Positions 47,304-57,352 of a stretch of 64,000 bases of DNA are shown piece after piece; position 1 is the first letter of the stretch, and the number at the start of each line of letters is the position of its first letter. Below the pieces are notes generated by a model. That model was not told the DNA's origin and searched no databases. It saw only the letters and a list, made by a program, of their open reading frames with translations. Location: assembly GCF_900111405.1 (NCBI RefSeq), contig NZ_FOHJ01000011.1, forward strand, positions 1-64,000, read 5' to 3'. The translations under genes and the position numbers were made by a program. Source of the DNA: Salinibacillus kushneri (GTDB lineage: Bacteria; Bacillota; Bacilli; Bacillales; Alkalibacillaceae).

Positions 47304-48038
47304 TCATTCATCTTCTTCCCCTTTTATTTTCATCAATACAAAAGGAAGATATAATAAGAAAAACATTAGTAAAGCAAAAATCTCCAGCCAGAAAATATAC
47401 CAAGGAAATTCTGGTAAATAGTCCAATATGCTGGGATTTACCGGCTTATGAGCCAAAAACATGTAGTTTGCATTTATCCACTGATTCAAGAAGAATATCA
47501 CAAAAGCAATACCGTTTAATACCAGCATGGTTTTCCATACTGATTTAAGCGTAACCTTTTTTCCTTCAATTACAATCATATATAGAGAAGATAAAATGAT
47601 AAAGATATGGGCAATAAAGAAGTGAAAATAACGATAATGGGGAAAATCATAAAATATTTCAGGAGTTATCAGGGCCTGAAGTGCACCGCCAATTCCTAAG
47701 AAATACACCATTTCAAACCATTTCGTTGAACGTGTAATAAGCATGATAATACTCATTAATAAAGATATTGAACACAGCTGTAAGGGTAAAGTTTCCCTTA
47801 TATCCCAGTTGCCTACGATAATATACCAAAGATTTAAAGAACCTTCACTTAAAACTAAAACCATAATGAGTAGATTGCACAGCCATTTATCCATAACCGG
47901 ATGACTTCGTATACGATGACGAAATACAACCAAGAGACAGCCTAACAAAGCTCCTATCAAGAGCATAAACAAGTGGGATGCAGAAAATAATGTGAAAGGA
48001 TCTCCTGTATTTTCGTAGGAAAAATAGCCCTGGAACAT
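47304..48038 (-). CDS. TIGR02206/YwaF family membrane protein
   Basis: The 244-residue protein has seven hydrophobic segments and the family text LPLQLCSISLLMSIIML and HYRYFHFFIAHIFIILS, typical of TIGR02206/YwaF. The function is unknown. A GGAGGCATTC lies before the ATG. Confidence 0.82.
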   Translation of the reverse strand: MFQGYFSYENTGDPFTLFSASHLFMLLIGALLGCLLVVFRHRIRSHPVMDKWLCNLLIMVLVLSEGSLNLWYIIVGNWDIRETLPLQLCSISLLMSIIMLITRSTKWFEMVYFLGIGGALQALITPEIFYDFPHYRYFHFFIAHIFIILSSLYMIVIEGKKVTLKSVWKTMLVLNGIAFVIFFLNQWINANYMFLAHKPVNPSILDYLPEFPWYIFWLEIFALLMFFLLYLPFVLMKIKGEEDE

Positions 48039-48232
48039 ATGAATGCCTCCACGTCTTTACCATTTACTTCATTTATTGTATGGGTATAGGATTGTAAAAT
48101 TACTAGTTTCTTTCTACTCAAAAAGTATGACATATCATAAGATATTCGTCTATCTTTTTAGTAATAAAGGCGGTCCATTTCAGTTAGGCCTGTTAGGCTG
48201 TTTTTGAAAAGGGAATTTATTTAGAGAGACTA

Positions 48233-49357
48233 CTAGGAATCAGGTTGAGAGGAAAATAAGTAATGTCCTTCTCGCGTGACTTGATAAGACAACTTCTCCA
48301 GTTTTTGCAAAATCCTTATTTCTTCTTTACTACTTATGGAATGGATTTGATTCGAACGAATGTAGTAGGGACTAAACTTCATCGTTAATACATCCCCTTC
48401 TATTTTGAGAGTAAGTAAGCCTGTTTCAGCCGTTTTTCCCTGGATATAATCCGGGAATAAAAAGTTTCCTAACGAATAAGCGATAGGCTTATTTTGATAA
48501 TATTCAAATCCTTGTAATACATGAGGATGTGACCCAATTATTCCATCAGCCCCTTTATCAATCATTTTCCTAGCAAATTCTCGCTGCCAAGCTTCTGGAC
48601 GTACATTCCCCTCAACACCCCAATGGATATACACAAATAAATAATCTGTATTTTTGCTTTCACGTTGAATCGTATTTAAGACCCGGTCCTGTTGGTATGC
48701 ACTCGCTATTACAGGACCTTCTCCCTCATACCAGCGTACAGCTGGTAAGAAGCGAGAAAAACCTAAAAATTTTATCGTTCTTCCTTTTATTTTAACCTTT
48801 TGTGCCTGATAAGCTTTCTCTTTATTCATTCCAGCCCCAAAATAATTTAATTCATAATGCTTCAAATAATTGAGGGTATCTATAAATCCATCATCTTTAT
48901 AATCCATCGCATGATTATTAGCCAAGGTGACCATATCAAAACCAGCATTTTTTATACCCGCTAATGCTTGGGGAGCTGCTTTAAAGTTATAGAGTTGAAC
49001 GGTGTCTTTTTCCTTTTCCGTAGTGACAGCTGTTTCTAGATTAAGGATAGCATAGTCAACTTTCCCCACTTCCTTCCTTACATATCGGAAAGGATAATCG
49101 TAACCATGCTGCTGAATAGCGGTTCTTACAGAGCCATCAAACATGGTATCACCAGCAAAAGTAATATAGATAGAATCCTGAGGAACTAAACGTAATGGAG
49201 CATCGGGGGATGACATTGGGGAGATATCAAGTTCCTGAGTACTATGAAAAGCGTAAGTTTTCATGCTCACTTCCTGTTTCAGCACAAGAATACACCAAAT
49301 AAACAGTGTAACAAAGATAAAGACAAAGCCAATACCTAAAATCCATAACCTCTTCAT
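48233..49357 (-). CDS. CapA family protein (PgsA-like)
   Basis: The 374-residue protein has one N-terminal membrane helix (about 7-28) and a metallophosphatase-like CapA domain: FAGDTMFDGSV, LNLETAVT, LANNHAMDY and IGSHPHVLQG with YSLGNFLF. CapA/PgsA helps to make or anchor poly-gamma-glutamate in capsule-forming Bacilli, but CapA-domain proteins also occur without that polymer. The genes for CapB and CapC (PgsB, PgsC) are absent from the window, so the role is uncertain. Confidence 0.85.
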   Translation of the reverse strand: MKRLWILGIGFVFIFVTLFIWCILVLKQEVSMKTYAFHSTQELDISPMSSPDAPLRLVPQDSIYITFAGDTMFDGSVRTAIQQHGYDYPFRYVRKEVGKVDYAILNLETAVTTEKEKDTVQLYNFKAAPQALAGIKNAGFDMVTLANNHAMDYKDDGFIDTLNYLKHYELNYFGAGMNKEKAYQAQKVKIKGRTIKFLGFSRFLPAVRWYEGEGPVIASAYQQDRVLNTIQRESKNTDYLFVYIHWGVEGNVRPEAWQREFARKMIDKGADGIIGSHPHVLQGFEYYQNKPIAYSLGNFLFPDYIQGKTAETGLLTLKIEGDVLTMKFSPYYIRSNQIHSISSKEEIRILQKLEKLSYQVTREGHYLFSSQPDS

Positions 49358-49681
49358 AAGGAGCTTCCTTTCCAGGACAAATCCAACTTAAAGGATCATT
49401 CCCCTGAGTTTTTCTTATTTCTGATATATGCAGAAAGGAAGATTCATAGAAGTCACCATAAAAGGTTATGTAAATGGCGTATACGAAAAAGAAGCGGGGC
49501 CTGTTTACCGATATAACGTATCAACTAAACTGTAGGATCTATAGAATATATAAAGAAACACGATGAACAGAGTCAAATCGATATTGACTTTGTTCAGAGG
49601 TAGCTGGGATGTGAAGCTGAACATAGCCTTCCTGAAATTTCAAACACAGAGTTCCCACTTTATCATGTTAAACACTTAAAA
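49358..49681. other. Gene-free stretch downstream of the AI-2E terminator
   Basis: This AT-rich stretch of about 320 bases holds no ORF with a plausible start. A GAACAGAGTC string near 49565 and a TTTGTTCAG string near 49590 recall the repeat family ends but too weakly to call. Confidence 0.35.
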
Positions 49682-49710
49682 AAGGATGAAATACTTACCA
49701 TTTCATCCTT
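49682..49710 (-). terminator. Terminator downstream of AI-2E gene
   Basis: AAGGATGAAAT pairs with ATTTCATCCTT over seven bases; the minus strand then has TTTTTT. The MITE-like element at 49727-49910 separates it from the gene. Confidence 0.75.
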
Positions 49711-49726
49711 CAAATCTTTTCATTTT

Positions 49727-49910
49727 GGCTGTGTTAAAGCTTATTGTTGATTTTTTGCCAAGTTGGTTGGAACGGAAGTGCACAAAACTCCTCCGGGAAG
49801 AGCCATATACAGGAAACAGCGCTGGCCTATGCTATCCTAGGGAACCCCCGGATCGCACGCAGAAAGCGAGTGCACTGGAGCGGAAATCAATACCTATGTT
49901 TAACAGAGCC
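49727..49910. repeat. MITE-like interspersed repeat, copy 3 (184 bp)
   Basis: The ends are GGCTGTGTTAAAGC and TTTAACAGAGCC, near-perfect inverted repeats. Inner text has TATTGTTGATTTT at one end and GAGTGCACTGGAGCGGAA at the other. It is the longest copy seen. It ends six bases from the AI-2E gene stop codon and lies between that stop and the terminator at 49682. Confidence 0.8.
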
Positions 49911-49916
49911 TTCATT

Positions 49917-51002
49917 TTAAGCCTGTTTATCCTTTGTTTGTTTATGGATATTCCACAAACGATAAATATGCTGCACAATCACCTTTCCTACAGCATAAAA
50001 CGGGATAATTAAAATCATACCAAGTACGCCAGCTAAATTGCCCCCGACTAACACTAATAAAATGATGGTTAGTGGGTGTACATTTAACGACTTACCCATC
50101 ACCAGTGGTGAAATTAAATTACTTTCAGCCTGTTGGGCAACAACCATTACAATAATGACATACACAGACATCATTGGATCCTGGAACCACCCCGCAATAA
50201 CAGCAGGGATAGCAGCAATAAATGGACCTAAAAATGGTATAACATTTGTAACCATGCCAAATAAAGCAAGGAGTAACGAGTAGTCTAATCCAATGATTAA
50301 ATAACCGATAAAAAGCACGATTCCAACAAATGAACTGACGATTAACTGCCCTTGAATATAACTGGCGATGGCTTTATCCATATCACGAAATACTTCCTTG
50401 ATTTGGTGCGCTTGTGATTTAGAAAAATAACGGGTCACATTCGGAACAAATTTTTCCTGATCACTAAGTAAATAGAATAAAATAAATGGAACAATAACTA
50501 ATGAGACGATGAAGCCCACAACGTTACCTAATACCTCACCAAGATAAGTACCTGTTGACATCAGAATATCTTCGAGACGGTTGCTTACGTAATCAATCGC
50601 ATTCTTCGCATATTGAGGCAGCAAATCCTGATTGGTTTGCCAATAGGTAATTCCTTGTTCCACTACATCGACCATCTCAGGTATATTATCAATCAGGTTT
50701 GAAAATTGTTGATGTACGACTGGTGCAATCACAGAGATAATGAAGGTTAAAAAGCCAACAAAAATTAGATAAAGGAGAATAATCCCTATTTTTCTTGGTA
50801 CCTTCATTCTTTCTAACAAACGAATAAATGGACGGAATAAATAAAAGAGAATACCACCCAGTAAAAACGGCGCAAATAACGTTTGAAAGAAAACCACCAG
50901 AGGCGTAAAAATAAACTGTACTTCATTAATCAGCCAGATAATCGTTAAAAATAAGATTATACCAACACTAATGCGAAACCATTTTGTTTTTGTTAGTTCC
51001 AT
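49917..51002 (-). CDS. AI-2E family transporter (permease)
   Basis: The 361-residue protein has about eight hydrophobic segments and the family text LLALFGMVTNVIPFLGPFIAAIPAVIAG and AQQAESNLISPLVMGKSLNVHPL. The family name comes from TqsA; members also act as sodium/proton antiporters, and the substrate here is unknown. The ATG at 51002 begins MELTKTKWF. Confidence 0.85.
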   Translation of the reverse strand: MELTKTKWFRISVGIILFLTIIWLINEVQFIFTPLVVFFQTLFAPFLLGGILFYLFRPFIRLLERMKVPRKIGIILLYLIFVGFLTFIISVIAPVVHQQFSNLIDNIPEMVDVVEQGITYWQTNQDLLPQYAKNAIDYVSNRLEDILMSTGTYLGEVLGNVVGFIVSLVIVPFILFYLLSDQEKFVPNVTRYFSKSQAHQIKEVFRDMDKAIASYIQGQLIVSSFVGIVLFIGYLIIGLDYSLLLALFGMVTNVIPFLGPFIAAIPAVIAGWFQDPMMSVYVIIVMVVAQQAESNLISPLVMGKSLNVHPLTIILLVLVGGNLAGVLGMILIIPFYAVGKVIVQHIYRLWNIHKQTKDKQA

Positions 51003-51204
51003 AGTAACCTACCATTCCTATTACAAAATTTTCTTATCTATTATCTTATCATTATTGCTATATTTTTCATTATATATTCTTAAAAAATTTCACAAAAAAA
51101 TTGTTCGAATCCATAATGTTATTCCCTTCTATACGTATAACAAAACAGGTATCAAAATGTAAACAAAAACGAATGGGATACTTTTTCATAAACGATGAAA
51201 CAAA

Positions 51205-51233
51205 AAGACCAGAACCCTTAGAGATCTGGTCTT
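51205..51233 (-). terminator. Terminator of the ZorAB-like operon
   Basis: AAGACCAGA pairs with TCTGGTCTT over eleven bases and the minus strand runs on as TTTTTG. It lies 12 bases after the stop at 51246. Confidence 0.85.
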
Positions 51234-51245
51234 ACGTGGAATATA

Positions 51246-51965
51246 TTATTCTTGTTCAACGTTTAAATCGTCTAAAACTCCCTGCATCTGTTCATTCATC
51301 GCCAGTCTAAATTTGAGTTCAACCCTTCTTGATTGATCCATATCTTCCTTTCCATCTACCAGTATTGGATGGCTTTCCGATTTACCAATAGCAGAAATTT
51401 TTTCCCGTAAGACATCCTTATGAGGAAAATCACCAAAATCATCACTCAGGATATAACTCACAATACTCAACGCACGAGCCTGTGAGAGCTCTAAATTATA
51501 CATGTAGCTTCCATCAGAATCCGTATGTCCTTCTATTAATATAGAGTCAACTTTATCCTGATTTTCTTCATTTAACAAAACAGATGTATAAACAGGAATA
51601 ATTTCCTGCAGCTGCTGTTTAAACTGGGATTTTAAAATCGCTTCATCATAGTCAAATAGTAAATCACTATCAAATTTTATTGAGCCTGACTCCTGGTCGA
51701 TTTCTACATCTACACCTTCCTGCTGAAAAGCTTTTGATAGCTGTTCAATCATCCCCCGCTCATATCCAACCAGTGAATCAATTATTTCTTCTTTTTCCTG
51801 TACTTCTTTTTCTTTTCCCTCAATTTGCTGCTGTTTTGTAAACATAAGCGTAATTAAAATCAATAAAATCACCAGCAAAATAGTTGCTAAAATATCCGTA
51901 AAAGCTGGCCAAAAATTCCCTTCTCGCGTACTTGCTTTAAATAAACGATTATATTTGGAATTCAT
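51246..51965 (-). CDS. MotB/ZorB-like OmpA-domain stator protein
   Basis: The 239-residue protein has a short cytosolic N-terminus, one membrane helix (about 20-43, FTDILATILLVILLILITLMF) with a buried Asp at residue 24, as in ion-conducting MotB/ZorB, a coiled plug-like linker (about 45-75), and a C-terminal OmpA-like peptidoglycan-binding domain (EGHTDSDGSYMYN and LSQARALSIVSYI). It overlaps the partner gene by four bases (ATGA). The length and layout match ZorB more than flagellar MotB. Flagellar genes are absent nearby. Confidence 0.75.
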   Translation of the reverse strand: MNSKYNRLFKASTREGNFWPAFTDILATILLVILLILITLMFTKQQQIEGKEKEVQEKEEIIDSLVGYERGMIEQLSKAFQQEGVDVEIDQESGSIKFDSDLLFDYDEAILKSQFKQQLQEIIPVYTSVLLNEENQDKVDSILIEGHTDSDGSYMYNLELSQARALSIVSYILSDDFGDFPHKDVLREKISAIGKSESHPILVDGKEDMDQSRRVELKFRLAMNEQMQGVLDDLNVEQE

Positions 51966-53779
51966 GGCTGACCATTCTCCCTGGTTCCAATGGTACGAAC
52001 GGATTGTCTCATCCGCTGATCCCAGTCATCTATACGATTTCGAATGTCACCAACAGCATGAATGACCTCACGATTAGCGTTTTGGCTCGACTCAATGTGG
52101 TTGTTAACATAATGGTTTACAGCTGAAAATTGACGCTCAATAGCTTGATTGGTGTTCGATACAAATTGCTCAAATTTTTGGATACTATTATCAAGATTTT
52201 TTGTTAAAATAGTGTCTAAATTACGAAATGCATCATTCATTTGATTGTTAAATTCATTCATCACTTGTTTCAATTGATTCACTTGGTCCTGATTGCTCTG
52301 CTTTAATCCATCCTTCACATCACGGATAAGCTGATAAGACTGCTGAATAAATTCACGATTGGATTTATCCGCTTGCTCAAAGCCAAATTTCATATCTTCA
52401 AATTGTCTTCGAAGCCCTTCATTATGTGAGGAAAAGGACTGAATCTCATCCCGTAGTCGATTTAATTCCTCTTTTTGACTCTGATAAAATTTCATAAACT
52501 CCTGCTTTTCTTGATCTAACTGGGTATATTGATTTTGCAGACGCTCAAAATGACTCTCTAAGATCATAACATTTTCAGCAAACTTTTTTGTCACCTGCAG
52601 CAATTGATCAAAGGAACGATCCTGTAAGACATTTTTAATGGTTTCGGTTGCCTTACCCACATTCGTAATGTAATTTTGATTTTTTGCTTCCAGCTGTTCC
52701 ATACTATAAGCAACCTTTTCCAATTGATTAACGTTTAAGTTGTAGAAATCAGCCATTTTCTGATAGGTCTGCCCCATTTTTTCATCGACGTGTTCCATAT
52801 AGTCTTTGCTGTCTGATGTTAATTGCTGGATATGGGCACTTGTATCCTTCACAAACGAGGAAACATCCCCTGATAAACCTCTTACACTTTCATCTATGCT
52901 TTTAATCGAGGTTTCCTGATTCTCAAGCTGCTGTAAGAATTGAGTGAACTGATTATTAATATGGTCCATACGTGAATTAAACGAATCAGATGCTGCTTCT
53001 AAGTTATCAAAAATCCGATACAACGTCTCAGTGCTTTCCGAGAATTTTTCGTTGTAGTCCCGCATATTATTGGAAGCCCGCTCCATTGTATTAGAAAATT
53101 CATCCAGTTCATCAAGGCTCTGATGCATGTCGGTAATGGCATCTTTTACCTGTGATAAGGAATCGACCATCCGGCTTTCCCATGTATGCTTTCCATAAGA
53201 CTGGAGTAGATTTTCCGCCTTTAAGGTTAACTGGAGCATTAAATGTTCAGCATCCCAATTTCGATGGACAAAGGTAATAAGTAATGAAGCTGCTATTCCG
53301 CAAACACTTGTATAAAAGGCTGTATAGATTCCATCTAATACATTTTGAATTGAAGATTGCATGTTCGCTCCATTTATATCAAGCCCGGATAAGGCACTAA
53401 TCAGTCCAACAAAGGTTCCAAAGACACCAATTAAAATTACTGTAGACCCCGAAGACTGAATTCGTTTAATCCGACTTAAAATACTCGAAGAATGGTATGG
53501 GGTCGTAAACCTGGACATATACGCTTCTACAAAAGCCTGCACATCGATATGATTATCCTCTTTTTGGTTGGCCCTGTCATATTGTTGTTTTAAACCTTGC
53601 CAGAATTCACTGTCCTCTCCTTTTTGATCAGCTGCATCTAATTGGCTTTTTAAAAAAGTAAAAATGGTTCGATTCTGCCAAATCACTCGAACAGTCACAA
53701 CTGTCAAAAATACGAAGGTAATGACAATAATCATTCGTGCAAAATCGTTACTAGCTGGTAAAAAGTCAAACAAGTACAT
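51962..53779 (-). CDS. MotA/ExbB-type ion channel with long coiled tail (ZorA-like)
   Basis: The 605-residue protein has three membrane helices (about 13-34, 113-133, 151-171), the MotA/TolQ/ExbB arrangement, with GVFGTFVGLISALSGL and GIYTAFYTSVCGIAASL. The rest (about 175-605) is an almost continuous, polar coiled coil. ZorA of Zorya defence has this plan: a proton channel joined to a long cytosolic tail that carries a signal to effectors. No ZorC, ZorD or ZorE-like gene is adjacent. It starts with ATG at 53779 and precedes the MotB-like gene with four-base overlap. Confidence 0.72.
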   Translation of the reverse strand: MYLFDFLPASNDFARMIIVITFVFLTVVTVRVIWQNRTIFTFLKSQLDAADQKGEDSEFWQGLKQQYDRANQKEDNHIDVQAFVEAYMSRFTTPYHSSSILSRIKRIQSSGSTVILIGVFGTFVGLISALSGLDINGANMQSSIQNVLDGIYTAFYTSVCGIAASLLITFVHRNWDAEHLMLQLTLKAENLLQSYGKHTWESRMVDSLSQVKDAITDMHQSLDELDEFSNTMERASNNMRDYNEKFSESTETLYRIFDNLEAASDSFNSRMDHINNQFTQFLQQLENQETSIKSIDESVRGLSGDVSSFVKDTSAHIQQLTSDSKDYMEHVDEKMGQTYQKMADFYNLNVNQLEKVAYSMEQLEAKNQNYITNVGKATETIKNVLQDRSFDQLLQVTKKFAENVMILESHFERLQNQYTQLDQEKQEFMKFYQSQKEELNRLRDEIQSFSSHNEGLRRQFEDMKFGFEQADKSNREFIQQSYQLIRDVKDGLKQSNQDQVNQLKQVMNEFNNQMNDAFRNLDTILTKNLDNSIQKFEQFVSNTNQAIERQFSAVNHYVNNHIESSQNANREVIHAVGDIRNRIDDWDQRMRQSVRTIGTRENGQP

Positions 53780-53932
53780 CCCCCCTTATAGCTGAAACAT
53801 CGAAGAGTTTTCTTTATTCAACTTATTAAAAGCTGTACAAGTTTAGAACAGGAAACATGAGATTTACAGCTCATGATCTCTTTGGCACCACTTACCAAGC
53901 ATAATGACAAGTCTATTTTAGAAAATAAGGAT

Positions 53933-55198
53933 ATGAAAAAATTATGGTCTATAAGTATGTTTTGGCTCATTCTTCTTTTACCAATTAACGCTCTTGCTGA
54001 GGAAGAAATGGTGTCCGTAAAATTGGTTAATTTTATCCAGGACTCTGCTAAACTTGAAATCCATTTACAAGGGGATTATACAACATTAACTCCCTTGATT
54101 AGTCTTGAAAAAGGAGGGAAATATACACTTCTCGTTAAAAAGGGGAAATTATTTCTTATAGATGATCACGGAAAACATAGGCTCCCAAAATCCATTACAC
54201 TCATTCCCAAATCCTATGAAAATAACCTAATATATATAAACGATCGCCCTTATCAGGGAGCAATGGAGTTTTCCATTGAAAAAGGAAAATATATTCGACC
54301 TGTAAATCAACTTTTATTAGAAGATTACTTAAAAGGAGTCGTCCCATTTGAAGTATTCTCTACCTGGAATCTGGAAGCCCTGAAAGCGCAAAGCCTGGCT
54401 GCGAGAACCTATGCATTAATGCATCTGAATGGAGAAAAACAGATGAATGATACCATTCAATTTCAAGTTTATGGCGGATATTCTACCTTTTCAAAAACCA
54501 ACCAGGCAGTTGAAGAAACAAAAGGAGAAATAATTACCCATAATGGGAATCCGATTACTGCTTTTTATTCAGCAAGCAATGGTGGATATACAGAATCCAA
54601 TGCTAATGTGTGGGGCGGAGAAGCAATTAACTATTACCCTGTCAAAAGTGATCCATATGACCCGGAGCGACCTTGGAAATTTACTTTAAACAAAGAACAA
54701 CTGCCAAACAACAGCTTTTTTTGGGCTTGGTATTCACCCGACATTTGGTCCCACTTACAAGCAAAGGACGAAGAAATCACGAAAACCATGGAGAAATGGA
54801 TAGAAAAAAAAGGCTATCAGGACGTAAAAATTCTTGCCATTCCCCATTTTTCTATAGCGGAAAAAAGGAATGAATCTAACCGTTCTGTGAAAGGCTCCAT
54901 TACGATTTCCTTTATGCATCGTATCTTAGGGATGATGATGGTAGATGAAATTTCATTAGAGGATGTTCCCCTGTCAAAAATTCGTCCGATGATAGGTGGA
55001 TCTATTTTTAAGAGCTATTTAATCACCTCAACAAAATCAACGGAAAACGCCTATATTATCAAAGGAAAAGGATATGGACATGGAGTTGGAATGAGTCAAT
55101 GGGGAGCACAAAAGATGGCTGAAGCTGGTAAAAACTATAAGGAGATTATTGAGTTTTATTTTCCTGGTACAGATATTACGCAGGTGTATAAGAAGTAA
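53933..55198 (+). CDS. SpoIID/LytB domain protein
   Basis: The protein begins with a signal peptide (MKKLWSISMFWLILLLPINALA, then EEEM) and contains the SpoIID domain: YLKGVVPFEVFSTWNLEALKAQSLAARTYA and SASNGGYTE, ending in the C-terminal GYGHGVGMSQWGAQKMAEAG. SpoIID is a peptidoglycan glycosyl hydrolase-like protein of engulfment, and LytB relatives stimulate autolysins. I start at 53933 because the signal peptide begins there; ATG 53873 is in frame but lacks a ribosome site. Confidence 0.8.
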   Translation: MKKLWSISMFWLILLLPINALAEEEMVSVKLVNFIQDSAKLEIHLQGDYTTLTPLISLEKGGKYTLLVKKGKLFLIDDHGKHRLPKSITLIPKSYENNLIYINDRPYQGAMEFSIEKGKYIRPVNQLLLEDYLKGVVPFEVFSTWNLEALKAQSLAARTYALMHLNGEKQMNDTIQFQVYGGYSTFSKTNQAVEETKGEIITHNGNPITAFYSASNGGYTESNANVWGGEAINYYPVKSDPYDPERPWKFTLNKEQLPNNSFFWAWYSPDIWSHLQAKDEEITKTMEKWIEKKGYQDVKILAIPHFSIAEKRNESNRSVKGSITISFMHRILGMMMVDEISLEDVPLSKIRPMIGGSIFKSYLITSTKSTENAYIIKGKGYGHGVGMSQWGAQKMAEAGKNYKEIIEFYFPGTDITQVYKK

Positions 55199-55262
55199 GT
55201 CAACTAATCCAAAAAGGGTCGTTCAGTTTTGGAGTACGAACATTAAAAATACAATATAAATT

Positions 55263-55306
55263 GAGCATTGAATTACAACGCAATTTGAATTTGATGCTCT
55301 TTTTTT
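55263..55306 (+). terminator. Terminator after SpoIID/LytB gene
   Basis: GAGCATTGAATT can pair with AATTTGATGCTC with two mismatches; a T run follows. Confidence 0.6.
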
Positions 55307-55474
55307 CATTGTTAAATCAATATCCTTTGTAATTAGGACAGTTTTTTTACGCACTAAAATGTAACCAAATTTGCAAATCTAAAATTATGATTATACAACT
55401 GCAAAACCACGAGCAAAATCCAATGTGATATGGCGCTACAAAATAGAACAAATTCTTTATTGAAAAAGGGATGG

Positions 55475-56325
55475 TTAGCTTAATAAGGATTGATGTTTCT
55501 TTATAAACAAATTATATTCTTTAGTAAATTGTTCTGCTTCTTCTAAGAAAGGGTAATGGTTACTTTTCTCAAAGATAACTAACTTTGAGTTAGGTATTCC
55601 TTCCTCCATTTCGATGGAGTATTTTACTGGACACTGGACATCATATCTACCACAAAGTATTAAAGTGGGAGTTGATATAAACTCCAGCTTTTTCGTTACA
55701 TCATATACCTGCAATTCTCGGCTGAAAAAGTCCATACGAATGGCTGACATTCCTTTACTTATGTTTTCAGAAAAAAGTTCATCATATTTTTCGGGATCAA
55801 ATAATGACAGTTTCGTCCTTTCAACTTTTAGTTCTATTCTTCTTTTTGAATGTATGTCTAAACGTTTTAAGGTTTCGTTCAGTTCTTGCATTCTGGTAAA
55901 TTCAGAATGTTTAGGATTATAAATACAATCTTTTGAGAATGTCATATATTCTCTTGCAGCAGCCCCGACAATCACATTGAAATTTAGAGAATTCGAAAAG
56001 TATATTCCATAGATTATGCCTAACATCCCTCCAGTTGAATGACCAGCAAATCCCCACCTTTCAAACCCTAATTCTTCTCGAATAGCTTCTATATCAAATA
56101 TTGTCTCCAAAAAACTTAGCTGATAAGGTTCTTTGGCTTTCTCTGAATGACCTGCTTCTCTTAAATTTATCAAAAATACTTTATAAATGTCTCTGCAAAA
56201 TAATCCCCTGTTTGGTTAAATTCTGAATAATGATGGGTAACACAAAGTGGTTCTCCTTCACCCTTCTCAAATACTTCGAATACCCCACGTGATGTTTTAA
56301 GTAATTTCCTTCCCCATTTTTCCAT
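55475..56325 (-). pseudogene. Frameshifted alpha/beta hydrolase
   Basis: The N-terminal frame (56170-56325, 51 codons) starts MEKWGRKLLKTSRGVFEVFE and reaches DYFAETFIKYF before TGA. The remaining 232 codons continue in another frame (KVFLINLREAGHSEKA, then GHSTGG nucleophile elbow near 45, SNHYPFLEEAE with the C-terminal His). Relatives read AETF, about four more residues, and then KVFL, so roughly ten bases were lost here and the frame moved. The two frames overlap at TTTTTGATAA. The hydrolase substrate is unknown; the catalytic Ser, Asp and His regions are otherwise present. Confidence 0.72.
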
Positions 56326-56436
56326 CAAATCTTCCCTTTCTTATTAAACAATTCTGCTTCTTTACTTTATTATAAAAGAGCTGACTCCTTCTTGAAGAAT
56401 AGACCAGATCGTTAAGTAAGAATCCTTTTCTTTTGT

Positions 56437-56865
56437 TTATCCTAATCCGAAAAAATGAGTCCCAAATAATGTGAAAAATAATATAAAAATAAATGCTAAT
56501 TGACTAACTGTTAATTTGTAGGCATTTCGGTTTTCAGCATATTTCCACTCCATAATTGCTCTAGCTACTTCAGTCCCAATAATAAGTAAAAACATCAAAA
56601 ACCATGGTTCAAAAAACCAAATGGAATTCATAGGAAATCTAGAGACATTAACAAAATAGCCGATAGTTAGGAGGGCTATGAACGTAATCCTAATCGTCCA
56701 ATCTATTTTTGAATGTTTCTCATGAACATGGTTATATGAAAAAAGTTTCTTTCTCTCAACTTTTAGCCATTTTCTCATTACCGTATGAAATAAAGCTAAC
56801 AGTAATAATATAATAGTTAATATTAACACTAACTTGAGCCAAAAATTGGGTCCTAAACCATACAT
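56437..56865 (-). CDS. DUF4181 family membrane protein
   Basis: The 142-residue protein has four hydrophobic segments and the family text VERKKLFSYNHVHEKHSKIDW and EVARAIMEWKYAENRNAY, which match DUF4181. The function is unknown. An intact ATG follows GGGGGGAG. Confidence 0.75.
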   Translation of the reverse strand: MYGLGPNFWLKLVLILTIILLLLALFHTVMRKWLKVERKKLFSYNHVHEKHSKIDWTIRITFIALLTIGYFVNVSRFPMNSIWFFEPWFLMFLLIIGTEVARAIMEWKYAENRNAYKLTVSQLAFIFILFFTLFGTHFFGLG

Positions 56866-57352
56866 AAATCTCCCCCCCTTATTCTATTAAAAACCAATCT
56901 TTGCTTAAATGAACATCCCTGTTACTTGAAGAGTGATTACGTAATGGCTCATCTTTATCGCTTAATTGGATAAAGATGGGAAGGATTGGAACGAATAGTA
57001 AACTTATTAAATAGCCTTTGTGTCTTTGATGATATATATTGTTCTATTTTACCATAAAATTTCCAACAACCCGTTAATTTTCACAATCAGTTGTACGATT
57101 TTAATTGTAATGATCCCTAGAATTCAGATCCTATTTCATATATAAATAGTCGTTCATAAGGTTACAAATTGCATTTTGTAATCCAAAACCGAATTACTTT
57201 AAGTATCATCCTGGTCCCATTTTTCCTGGTATTGATGCTCATATACATACAAAGACTTTGGTAAATATAAGTGATTTCTGCTTCAGTACGCTTACTTTCC
57301 GTGTGCTGATTGGGATCCACCTCGAAATACGCCTAGGGGGTCTCCTGAAAAT
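56866..57352. other. Gene-free stretch with a degenerate repeat
   Basis: About 490 bases without a supported gene. Bases 57265-57350 (GTGATTTCTGCTTCAGTACG, then CTTTCCGTGTG and CCACCTCG and GGGGTCTCC) resemble the inner text of the MITE-like family but no clear ends remain. Confidence 0.4.

Noticed and set aside
51246-53779. Complete Zorya defence system
   Set aside because: The adjacent genes are a permease and a SpoIID/LytB protein. No helicase, nuclease or ZorC-like gene is present, so only the motor pair can be claimed.
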